A DNA stretch of 64,000 bases from Novosphingobium sp. Fuku2-ISO-50 (GTDB lineage: Bacteria > Pseudomonadota > Alphaproteobacteria > Sphingomonadales > Sphingomonadaceae): the NCBI RefSeq assembly GCF_001519055.1, contig NZ_KQ954289.1:1-64000 (forward strand), given 5' to 3'. The position numbers and the translations under genes are program-made. This document shows positions 16,941-24,310 of this stretch, piece by piece. The notes beneath the pieces were generated by a model. It saw only the letters and a program-made list of their open reading frames with translations, had not been told where the DNA came from and ran no database searches. The first letter of the stretch is position 1, and each line of letters starts with the position of its first letter.

Positions 16941-18125
16941 ATGGCCGGCATGACCAGGTTCGATTGGAGCGACCCGTTCTTCCTCGATACGCAATTGACG
17001 GAAGAGGAATGCATGATCCGCGATGCGGCCAAGGCTTATGCCGAGGACCGTCTGGCGCCGCGCGTTATCTCTGCCTGGTCGCAGGAAACCACCGATCCCG
17101 ACATCTTTCGCGAAATGGGCGAGCTTGGCCTGCTCGGGCCGACGGTGCCGGAAACTTATGGCGGGGTGGGCGCGTCCTATGTCGCCTATGGCCTGATCGC
17201 GCGCGAAATCGAACGCGTTGATTCGGGCTATCGCAGCATGATGAGCGTGCAGTCGAGCCTCGTGATGTACCCGATCTATGCCTATGGTTCGGAAGAGCAG
17301 AAGCGCAAGTATCTGCCGGGTCTGGCCAAGGGCGAACTGATCGGCTGCTTCGGCCTGACCGAGCCCGATGCCGGTTCCGATCCGGGCGGGATGATCACCC
17401 GCGCGCAAAAAATCGACGGCGGCTATCGCATTTCGGGCGCCAAGACGTGGATTTCCAACGCGCCGATCGCCGATGTCTTTGTCGTTTGGGCCAAGTCCGA
17501 CGCGCATGGCGGGGCGATTCGCGGTTTCGTGCTCGAAAAGGGCATGAAGGGGCTGGTCGCGCCCAAGATCGGCGGAAAGCTCAGCTTGCGCACTTCGATC
17601 ACCGGCATGATCCAGATGGACGATGTCGAAGTCGGCGAAGACGCGCTGCTGCCCGATGTCGAAGGGTTGAAGGGCCCGTTCGGCTGTCTCAACCGCGCGC
17701 GCTACGGCATTTCGTGGGGTGCGCTCGGCGCGGCGGAATTCTGCCTTCATGCCGCGCGCCAATATGGCCTCGATCGCAAGCAGTTTGGCCGTCCGCTCGC
17801 CGCGACGCAGCTTTTCCAGAAAAAGCTCGCCGACATGCTGACCGACATTGCGCTCGGGCTTCAGGCCTCGCTGCGCGTCGGGCGGTTGATGGACGAAGGG
17901 CAGTTCGCGCCGGAAATGGTGTCGATCGTCAAGCGCAACAATGTCGGCAAGGCGCTCGATATTGCGCGGGTGGCGCGCGACATGCACGGCGGCAACGGTA
18001 TTTCCGAGGAATATCAGGTCATGCGCCACCTCGCGAACCTCGAAACGGTCAATACTTATGAAGGCACGCACGACGTTCACGCGCTGATCCTCGGGCGCGC
18101 GATCACCGGCATCGCGGCGTTCTGA
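16941..18125 (+). CDS. gcdH: Glutaryl-CoA dehydrogenase
   Basis: A 394-aa acyl-CoA dehydrogenase that oxidatively decarboxylates glutaryl-CoA to crotonyl-CoA in lysine and tryptophan breakdown. Glutaryl-CoA dehydrogenase marks are the [20 protein letters not shown] region, [17 protein letters not shown] and the C-terminal [20 protein letters not shown], whose glutamate is the catalytic base. The start [13 protein letters not shown] follows GAGAGG; longer in-frame extensions run through the divergent regulator region and are unlikely. A CoA-transferase gene begins 3 nt after its stop, a pairing common for glutarate degradation. Confidence 0.93.
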   Translation: MAGMTRFDWSDPFFLDTQLTEEECMIRDAAKAYAEDRLAPRVISAWSQETTDPDIFREMGELGLLGPTVPETYGGVGASYVAYGLIAREIERVDSGYRSMMSVQSSLVMYPIYAYGSEEQKRKYLPGLAKGELIGCFGLTEPDAGSDPGGMITRAQKIDGGYRISGAKTWISNAPIADVFVVWAKSDAHGGAIRGFVLEKGMKGLVAPKIGGKLSLRTSITGMIQMDDVEVGEDALLPDVEGLKGPFGCLNRARYGISWGALGAAEFCLHAARQYGLDRKQFGRPLAATQLFQKKLADMLTDIALGLQASLRVGRLMDEGQFAPEMVSIVKRNNVGKALDIARVARDMHGGNGISEEYQVMRHLANLETVNTYEGTHDVHALILGRAITGIAAF

Positions 18126-18127
18126 GC

Positions 18128-19267
18128 ATGACACGCGAGACCCCGCTCGCCGGATTGAAAGTGGTCGAACTCGCGCGGGTTCTGGCCGGTCCCTGGGCCG
18201 GTCAGATTCTCGCCGACCTTGGTGCGGAGGTGATCAAGGTCGAAAGCGAGGCGGGCGACGATACGCGCGGATGGGGCCCGCCGTTCGTCGAATATGCCGA
18301 CGGTACGCGCGATGCCGCCTATTACCATGCGACCAATCGGGGCAAGCGCTCGGTCATTGCCGATTTCGCGACCCCCGAGGGGCAGCAACTGGTGCGCGAT
18401 CTCGTCGCCGATGCCGATGTCCTGATCGAGAATTTCAAGCTTGGCGGCCTGGCCAAATATGGGCTCGACTATGCCGGTCTGTCCGCGATCAACCCGCGTC
18501 TGGTCTATTGCTCGATCACCGGGTTTGGTCAGGACGGGCCCTATGCCCCGCGCGCGGGCTATGATTTCATTGTTCAGGGGCTGTCGGGGATCATGGATCT
18601 GACCGGCGAACCCGACGGCTCGCCCGAAAAGATCGGCGTCGCCTTTGCCGACATCATGACCGGGCTCTATTCGGTGATCGCGATCCAGGCGGCGTTGGCC
18701 GCGCGCGCACGCACCGGGCGCGGGGAGCATATCGATATGGCCCTGTTCGATGTCATGGTCGGCGTGCTCGGCAATCAGGCGCTCAACTATCTCGTTTCGG
18801 GGGTCAGCCCCAAACGCATGGGCAATGCGCATCCCAATGTCGCGCCTTATGCGGTTTATCCGACGGCGGATGGCTGGTTCATTCTGGCCGTCGGCAACGA
18901 TCGCCAGTTCGGCAAGTTCTGCGATGTGACAGGCTGCCCCGAACTGGCTGCCGATGCGCGCTTCATCGGCAATGCTGCCCGTCTCGCCAACCGCGTCGCG
19001 CTCGAAGACGCGATCCGCGTGGTGACCCGGCGGTTCGACCGCGACGACCTGCTGTCGCAATTGGCGCAAGCGGGCGTACCGGCCGGGCCGATCAACAGCG
19101 TCGCCGAAGCGTTTGCCGATCCGCAGATTGTCTCGCGCGGCATGAAAATCGATCTCGTTGCCGAGGACGGCACCCCGATCCCCGGCGTGCGCACCCCGAT
19201 CCGCTTCGCCGGGCTCGACCTCGCGCTCGACCGCGCCTCGCCGAAAAAGGGCGCGCACGGGGCATAG
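18128..19267 (+). CDS. Class III CoA-transferase (CaiB/BaiF family)
   Basis: A 379-aa family III CoA-transferase. The N-terminal LAGLKVVELARVLAGPWAGQ, LIENFKLGGLAKYGL and GEHIDMALFDVMVGVLGNQA, with the catalytic aspartate in the last segment, are standard for the family. It begins 3 nt after the glutaryl-CoA dehydrogenase stop, so it probably activates glutarate to glutaryl-CoA using succinyl-CoA or a similar donor, like mammalian SUGCT. The donor and acceptor cannot be read from sequence. Confidence 0.9.
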   Translation: MTRETPLAGLKVVELARVLAGPWAGQILADLGAEVIKVESEAGDDTRGWGPPFVEYADGTRDAAYYHATNRGKRSVIADFATPEGQQLVRDLVADADVLIENFKLGGLAKYGLDYAGLSAINPRLVYCSITGFGQDGPYAPRAGYDFIVQGLSGIMDLTGEPDGSPEKIGVAFADIMTGLYSVIAIQAALAARARTGRGEHIDMALFDVMVGVLGNQALNYLVSGVSPKRMGNAHPNVAPYAVYPTADGWFILAVGNDRQFGKFCDVTGCPELAADARFIGNAARLANRVALEDAIRVVTRRFDRDDLLSQLAQAGVPAGPINSVAEAFADPQIVSRGMKIDLVAEDGTPIPGVRTPIRFAGLDLALDRASPKKGAHGA

Positions 19268-19383
19268 GCCAAAGGGCGCCGACATCACCCCCATCGTCAC
19301 CCCGGACTTGTTGGGTTGGACGGCCCCGACGGCATCGCGATTTGCCAGGATGAGTCGTTGCAACTCAGACGAGGGGATCGTCC

Positions 19384-20413
19384 GTGGACGAGATTAAACG
19401 CATTGGTATGGACACGTCAAAGCATGTGTTTCAGCTTCATGGGGTAAATGCGGCAGAGCAGCGGGTTTTGCGCAAGCGGTTTACCCGCAAAGCGATGGAA
19501 GAGTTTTTCGCGAAGCTGTCGCCATGCGTCATTGCGATCGAAGCGTGCGGGGCATCGCACCATTGGGCGCGCAAGCTGGGTTCGTTTGGCCATGAGGTTA
19601 AGCTGATCGCGCCGCAACACGTGAAGCCCTATGTCAAACGGGGCAAGAACGATGCGGCGGATGCTGAGGCATTGTGCGAGGCGATGAGCCGCCCGACGAT
19701 GCGCTACGTACCGGTCAAGAGCCCCGACCAGCAGGCGGCGCTTATGCTGATCACGGTGCGCGATCGCTTGATCCATACACGAACCCAGCTCAGCAATGCG
19801 ATCAGGGGTCATGCCAGCGAGTTCGGCATCACTGCAGCCAGGCGGTTCGCACATGTCGGACCGCTTCTTGAACGGATATTCCGGGACACGGCGCCGCCTG
19901 ATCTGGCGCATTGGTTATTTGCCCGGCTCGGGGTTGCATATGCCGAGCAGGAAACCCGGTTGGACGAGATCGACACCGAGTTGGCAGCCTTGCACAAGGC
20001 CGATGAACGCAGCCGGCGTCTGGAAAAGATCCCGGGCGTCGGCCCGATTGGCGCGGTGCTGTTGTCGATGAAGGCGCCTGCGCCTGAACAGTTCCGCTCA
20101 GGCCGCGATTTTGCGGCATGGTTGGGGTTGACCCCGAAAGATCATTCTACCGGGGGCAAGGTCAGACTGGGGGGGTATTACCCGCGCCGGTGACGAGATT
20201 TTGCGAAGTACGCTGGTTTTGGGGGCAACTTCGCTGCTCCAGCAGGTGCGCAAGCAACGGGGCAAGGGCGTATCGCTGTGGTTGACCGAGCTGCTCAAAC
20301 GCAAATCACCCAAGCTTGTCGCCGTCGCGCTCGCCAACAAGATCGCCCGGATCGCCTGGAAGCTCATGATCTCAGGGGAGAAATACGCAATGCGTGAGGC
20401 TCAAGCCATATGA
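19384..20413 (+). pseudogene. Frameshifted IS110/IS1111 transposase
   Basis: The N-terminal part (19384-20193, 269 aa) has the RuvC-like DEDD domain: GMDTSKH, VIAIEACGASHHWAR and KRGKNDAADAEAL. It continues into the Transposase_20 domain (KIPGVGPIGAVLLSMKAPAP, AAWLGLTPKDHSTGGKVRLG, with the catalytic serine in HSTGG). At a run of seven G (20169-20175) the frame shifts and stops at 20191-20193. Removing one G restores LGGITRAGDEILRSTLVLG and the C-terminus continues in frame to 20413 (MREAQAI), giving about 342 aa, the normal size. It may be a decayed gene, a slippage site or a sequencing error in the G-run. Confidence 0.88.
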
Positions 20414-20691
20414 AGCTCAGCCGGCAGGGATCGCAACAATCAAAGCAACCTTGCCGCGATGAGGCCGTAACTTGCAAGACAACCAGCAGATGGTGTGATC
20501 GATCGATCCAACGCACCAGACACTCCGCCCGGATCACTGGTCGCAAAGACCGTGGACGTGTTTGGAACTGGCGCTGCGGAACCCATCTTGGCCAGCGATC
20601 ATGTGTGATCGCATCCAACAGGCCGCACATATGAACGCATGCGATCGATCAGAATTTCTGCTCAACACCTCTTGCAGGAAGGGGCCGTCCA
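20414..20691 (+). ncRNA. Candidate bridge RNA (seekRNA) region of the IS element
   Basis: About 270 nt of non-coding sequence lies between the transposase C-terminus and the right inverted repeat. In IS1111-group elements this right-end segment encodes the structured guide RNA that pairs with target and donor DNA. Partially repeated motifs are visible here: GTGTGATCGATCGATCCAAC near 20495 and GTGTGATCGCATCCAAC near 20603. The assignment rests on position and family knowledge; structure and exact ends were not computed. Confidence 0.4.
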
Positions 20692-20723
20692 CATAGTCCC
20701 TACGGCATTCGCATTCCATTTTT

Positions 20724-20752
20724 GTTCGTCCCGCGAAAGCGGGAATGACGAT
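20724..20752. repeat. REP-like palindrome
   Basis: CCCGCGAAAGCGGG forms a small hairpin followed by AATGACGATGG, the same family as the repeat at the left end of the window. It lies just outside the right end of the IS element in the gap before the inositol phosphatase gene. Confidence 0.6.
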
Positions 20753-20818
20753 GGTTGAGGGCCAGGTGAGTCAGAACAACGGTTTGATTCTCACGAATGG
20801 GACTTGATCAGAGGTTCC

Positions 20819-20891
20819 CTAGTGGTCCGATTCTGACATTTGCTACCACTCTCGGCTAGGTAGTGTGCAAATGTCAAAAACAATCCACTAG
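20819..20891. mobile_element. MITE-like 73-bp inverted-repeat element
   Basis: Two 25-bp imperfect inverted repeats (20819-20843 and 20867-20891, 20 of 25 matches) both start CTAGTGG and end TGACATTTGC, separated by only 23 bp. The outermost bases are CTAG on both sides, which could be a target duplication. The layout resembles the two ends of an insertion sequence joined without the transposase. The right CTAG supplies the TAG stop codon of the minus-strand inositol phosphatase gene. A plain bidirectional terminator is an alternative, but no U-tract is present. Confidence 0.55.
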
Positions 20892-21691
20892 AGACCCGCG
20901 AGCCGCTTGGCCATCGCCTCGAACAGGGCGGGGCTGGCGGCCGCGATCAGGCCGGGGTCGAGATGGCGGTCGACGCGATAGGCGCTGCCATCGGGCCGCG
21001 CGGCGCGACCACCGGCTTCGTTGACGAACAGGACGCCCGCCGCGTGATCCCATGCCAGCGTGCGTTCGAAAATCGATACGTCGTTTACGCCGGTGACAAT
21101 GCGCGGGTATTGTTCCGCGGCGCAGCGCGGGATGTCGACCAGCGTATAATAGGGCGCGACTTTGGCTTTCATCGCCTCGCGCCGGGCGGGGTCGAGGAAC
21201 ACCAGCGAAATCGCCGCAATCGGCGGCTCTTGCGCCGAAGTGCGCGCGCGGACCGGTTCGCCGTTGATCCATGCGCCCGCGCCGCGATGCGCGCTGCACA
21301 GCCGCCCCGACAGCACGTCATAGATCCATCCGGCAATCGCTTCGCCGCGCTCGGCCAGCGCGATCAGGATGCCGAACGGGGGGCGCCCGGCGGCGAAATT
21401 GTTGGTGCCGTCAAGCGGGTCGATGATCCAGCACAACCCATCGCCCAGCCGGTCGAGCACGGCGGGATCGGCATGGGCGGCTTCTTCACCGACGATCGCC
21501 GCTTCGGGCAGGATGCGCGCGAGCGCTTCGCTCAACAGCGCCTCGGCATCGGTATCGGCGACGGTGACCATGTCATCGACCGCTTTGGCGATCACGTCGC
21601 CGGTGGCCAGATGCTGATAACGCGGCAGGATCGCGGTCTGCGCGACCCGGGCCATCAGCGGCCCCACTTCGGCGTCGAGCGCGCGCGTCAT
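20888..21691 (-). CDS. Inositol monophosphatase family protein
   Basis: A 267-aa IMPase-superfamily phosphatase. Metal-binding motifs are intact: IVGEEAAH (residues about 66-73), WIIDPLDGTNNFAAG near 88 and LAWDHAAGVLFVNEAGG near 214. Members hydrolyse inositol-1-phosphate, histidinol phosphate or PAP; the substrate cannot be fixed here. The ATG overlaps the GST stop by 4 nt (ATGA), so the gene is coupled to argJ-GST. Its TAG stop lies in the end of the small inverted-repeat element, so the native C-terminus may have been altered by that insertion. Confidence 0.88.
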   Translation of the reverse strand: MTRALDAEVGPLMARVAQTAILPRYQHLATGDVIAKAVDDMVTVADTDAEALLSEALARILPEAAIVGEEAAHADPAVLDRLGDGLCWIIDPLDGTNNFAAGRPPFGILIALAERGEAIAGWIYDVLSGRLCSAHRGAGAWINGEPVRARTSAQEPPIAAISLVFLDPARREAMKAKVAPYYTLVDIPRCAAEQYPRIVTGVNDVSIFERTLAWDHAAGVLFVNEAGGRAARPDGSAYRVDRHLDPGLIAAASPALFEAMAKRLAGL

Positions 21692-22305
21692 GTCAGCGCA
21701 ATCATGACCTGGCTGGCATAGCCGGGTCGTTCGGTCAGCCCTGCGTACCAGTCTTCAAGGTTGGGCAGCGAGGGCCGCTCGAACCCCAGCGAAAAGAAGG
21801 TGTGCGCATAGACGCCCATCGGAATGTCGGCGAGGCCGAAGCGGTCGCCCGAAAGGAACGGGCTGTGCGCCAGTTTCGCATCGAGAATCCGCGCCAGGGC
21901 GACCGTCGCGCTCAATGAGGCGGCAACCCCCGGATCGGTGGCATCCTTGCCCTGCCGGACAAAGCCCAGAAACGCCGCGCGCTGCGCATCGGCAAAGGCG
22001 AAATGCCAATCCATCCACTTTTCGGCCTGCGCCCGCGCGGTCGCGCCGGCATGACGAAAGGCCGGGGCATGGGCATCGGCGAGATAGCGCAGGATAGTGT
22101 TCGATTCCCACAGCGCAAAGCCGCCCGGCACGCTGTCATCCTCGATCATCGGCACCAGCCGGTTGGGATTTTTCGCGAGGTACTCGTCCGTATAGCCGAA
22201 CGATCCGCCCATATCGATCCGCCGATGCGGCAGATCCATCTCGATCGCCGCCCAGGCGACCTTTTTCACATTGTGCGAATTGAGCCGACCCCAGATCGTG
22301 ATCAT
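21688..22305 (-). CDS. Glutathione S-transferase family protein
   Basis: A 205-aa GST. The thioredoxin-fold N-terminal domain starts MITIWGRLNSHNVKKVAWAA, with NPNRLVPMIED containing the cis-proline and WESNTILRYLA the glutathione-binding E-S pair. The C-terminal all-helical domain has LSGDRFGLADIPMGV, the usual N-capping aspartate motif. The Ser in RLNSHNVKKV is at the catalytic position. The ATG overlaps the argJ stop by 4 nt and its own stop overlaps the inositol phosphatase start, so all three are co-translated. The substrate is unknown. Confidence 0.9.
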   Translation of the reverse strand: MITIWGRLNSHNVKKVAWAAIEMDLPHRRIDMGGSFGYTDEYLAKNPNRLVPMIEDDSVPGGFALWESNTILRYLADAHAPAFRHAGATARAQAEKWMDWHFAFADAQRAAFLGFVRQGKDATDPGVAASLSATVALARILDAKLAHSPFLSGDRFGLADIPMGVYAHTFFSLGFERPSLPNLEDWYAGLTERPGYASQVMIALT

Positions 22306-23528
22306 GACCGGTAATCCGCGTTGATTTCGATATAGCCGTGCGTCAGATCGCAAGTCCACACCGTGGCGCGGCCCTCACCGAGGCCGATGTCGACCTCGAT
22401 CGAGATTTCGCGGCCCTTGAGATGCGCGGCGACCGGCGTCTCGTCGTAATCGGCCAGCGGCTGCCCCTCGCGCGCGGCCCAGGTGCCGCCAAAGCCGATC
22501 GACAGCCGGTCGCGGTCCGCCGGTTCGCCCGCTTTGCCGACCGCCATGACGACGCGGCCCCAATTGGCATCCTCGCCCGCGATCGCGGTCTTGACCAAAG
22601 GCGAATTGGCGATGGACAGCCCGATACGGCGCGCGCTCGCGTCATCGACCGCGCCCGTCACCGTTACCGCGATGAATTTCTGCGCGCCTTCGCCATCCTT
22701 GACGACCAGATGCGAAAGCGTGCGGCAAACCTCTTCGAGCGCGGCGGCAAAGGCATCGGCGCCGGGCGAATTTTCATCCTCGATGCGCGGATTGCCCGCC
22801 TTGCCGGTGGCAAAGGCGAGCACGGTGTCGCTGGTCGAGGTGTCGCTGTCGACAGTGATGCACGAAAAGGTGCGCAAATTGACTGCCGAAAGCGCCCGTT
22901 GCAGGAACGCCGGGGCGACATCGGCGTCGGTGAAGACATAGCCGAGCATCGTCGCCATGTCGGGGGCGATCATGCCCGATCCCTTGATGATCGCCGACAG
23001 CGTGACAGTGGTCCCGCCGACCAGCGCGGTCGCGGTCGCGCCCTTGGGAAAAGTATCGGTCGTGCCGATGGTCCGCGCGGCCTCTTCCCATGTCGCGGCA
23101 GGCGCGGTCAGCGCCGCTTCGATCCCCGCGCGCGCCTTGTCCTTGGGCAGCGGCACGCCGATCACACCGGTCGACGAGACGAACACCTGTTCGCGCGGCG
23201 CGTGCAGATGCGCGGCGACCTGATCCATGATCGCCTCGACCGCTTCGCGCCCGCGATAGCCGGTAAAGGCATTGGAATTGCCCGCATTGACCACCAGCGC
23301 GCGAGCATGGCCCTGCGCCACGTTCTGCCGCCCCAGTTCGACTTCGGACGAACAACAGACATTGCGGGTGAATACCCCCGCAACGGCGGTCCCTTCGACC
23401 AGTTCGACAAAGGTAAGATCGGTGCGCCCCCAATCCTTGTAGCCCGCGCGCACAGTGTGCAGCGTTACGCCGGCAATCGGCGGCAGGGCGGGGAAGGGCA
23501 TGGCGAGCGGAGAGACGGCGTCAGACAT
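22302..23528 (-). CDS. argJ: Glutamate N-acetyltransferase / amino-acid acetyltransferase ArgJ
   Basis: A 408-aa ArgJ precursor of arginine synthesis. It recycles the acetyl group from N-acetylornithine to glutamate, and in some organisms also uses acetyl-CoA. The self-cleavage site is visible in GSGMIAPDMATMLGYVFTDA, where the Thr after MA becomes the N-terminal nucleophile of the beta chain. Other marks are FTRNVCCSSEVELGR, VVNAGNSNAFTGYRG and the C-terminal THGYIEINADYRS. The start MSDAVSPLAMPFP (23526-23528) was chosen to match the family N-terminus. It is first in the argJ-GST-IMPase operon. Confidence 0.95.
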   Translation of the reverse strand: MSDAVSPLAMPFPALPPIAGVTLHTVRAGYKDWGRTDLTFVELVEGTAVAGVFTRNVCCSSEVELGRQNVAQGHARALVVNAGNSNAFTGYRGREAVEAIMDQVAAHLHAPREQVFVSSTGVIGVPLPKDKARAGIEAALTAPAATWEEAARTIGTTDTFPKGATATALVGGTTVTLSAIIKGSGMIAPDMATMLGYVFTDADVAPAFLQRALSAVNLRTFSCITVDSDTSTSDTVLAFATGKAGNPRIEDENSPGADAFAAALEEVCRTLSHLVVKDGEGAQKFIAVTVTGAVDDASARRIGLSIANSPLVKTAIAGEDANWGRVVMAVGKAGEPADRDRLSIGFGGTWAAREGQPLADYDETPVAAHLKGREISIEVDIGLGEGRATVWTCDLTHGYIEINADYRS

Positions 23529-23940
23529 GGCCCAATCCCCTAGCGCGGTGGCGCGCGCGCGTCCATTATGATCGGGGAGTTGTTTGTAGTGATCGCTCTG
23601 ATGTTTGCATCTGACAGGCGGGGTGGCCAATACACCATCCTGTGGTTATTTTGTTGCATAATATCAAATGATTACGCTCGTCCTGAGCCTGTCGAAGGAT
23701 GCGCGCCAACGCCAGCCCCGCGCACCCGCCAGGATCTCCTCGGGCAACTGTATCGCGCATCCTTCGACAGGCTCAGGATGAACGAAGGTGTTATGAAACA
23801 GTATGTTAAGATGAGGCGTGAGTGGGCTAAGGCGTCAGGTACATGCAATTCCCGATATGGAGGCCATGGCGACCGGGGGGGATCCCCTCGCGCGCTTTGG
23901 CAATGGACGATTAAGCAAATTGGCTCTATCGGTTCTGGCG
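23529..23940. other. Gene-free stretch upstream of argJ
   Basis: No credible coding sequence is seen. The stretch holds the argJ upstream region, an AT-richer segment around 23610-23680 and the inverted repeat pair at 23681-23778. Small open frames here lack ribosome sites and family features. Confidence 0.5.
23681..23778. repeat. Inverted pair of the CTTCGACAGGCTCAGGA repeat
   Basis: A 25-bp sequence starting TCCTGAGCCTGTCGAAGGAT (23681-23705) recurs as its exact reverse complement at 23754-23778, separated by 48 bp. This is a dispersed sphingomonad-type palindromic repeat; the pair can fold into a long hairpin between argJ and secA, which are divergently transcribed. Confidence 0.8.
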
Positions 23941-24201
23941 ATGCGTTTTCTGCTGGTTCTTCTTGCCATGTTGTCGGGCCTGTCGCTGGCCGATGTCGCG
24001 ATTGCGGCGTCGCCGGCGGAAGTGGTCGGCCGGGCAGAGCTTGCTGCGGCCGAACTGGCCCCGGCGGCACAGGCTTGCCCGGTGCGCGCCCGTGTGGCGC
24101 GTGCCCGTTTGCGCATCGATCGTGCCTGGCCCCTGGCCCCGGCAGATAGCGGCTTTGCCCGCCCTTGCGGCGTCACCATTGCCGACCGGCCGCACGAATA
24201 G
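23941..24201 (+). CDS. Small exported protein of unknown function
   Basis: An 86-aa open frame beginning MRFLLVLLAMLSGLSL with a clear signal peptide and a likely cleavage after VAIA-A. The mature part is Ala/Arg-rich with two cysteines (AQACPVRA, FARPCGV) that could form a disulfide. No family is recognised. It ends about 110 nt before secA on the same strand. No good ribosome site is visible, and in-frame ATGs upstream (about 23860-23875) are possible alternatives. It is plausible but not certain as a real gene. Confidence 0.5.
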   Translation: MRFLLVLLAMLSGLSLADVAIAASPAEVVGRAELAAAELAPAAQACPVRARVARARLRIDRAWPLAPADSGFARPCGVTIADRPHE

Positions 24202-24310
24202 CGCGCCCGGGGCGCCTGTCATGCGCGCCCGATCGATCCTGATCCCATCAAGGCCGCGCGGCACCGCGCGTGCCTGAGCCACAACCATGAATTTTCCGGG
24301 AATTTTGCGT

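Larger units (their letters stand above)
19310..20695 (+). mobile_element. IS110 family element, IS1111-type organisation
   Basis: Perfect 11-bp subterminal inverted repeats TGGACGGCCCC (19317-19327) and GGGGCCGTCCA (20681-20691) bracket a DEDD transposase gene. The left non-coding end is short (about 60 nt) and the right one long (about 270 nt), the IS1111-group layout. The outer boundaries are estimated to lie a few bases beyond the repeats, as in other IS1111 elements. A half REP-like sequence (CGTCACCCCGGACTTGTT, 19295-19312) directly abuts the left end. The transposase reading frame is broken, so this copy is probably inactive on its own. Confidence 0.8.
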
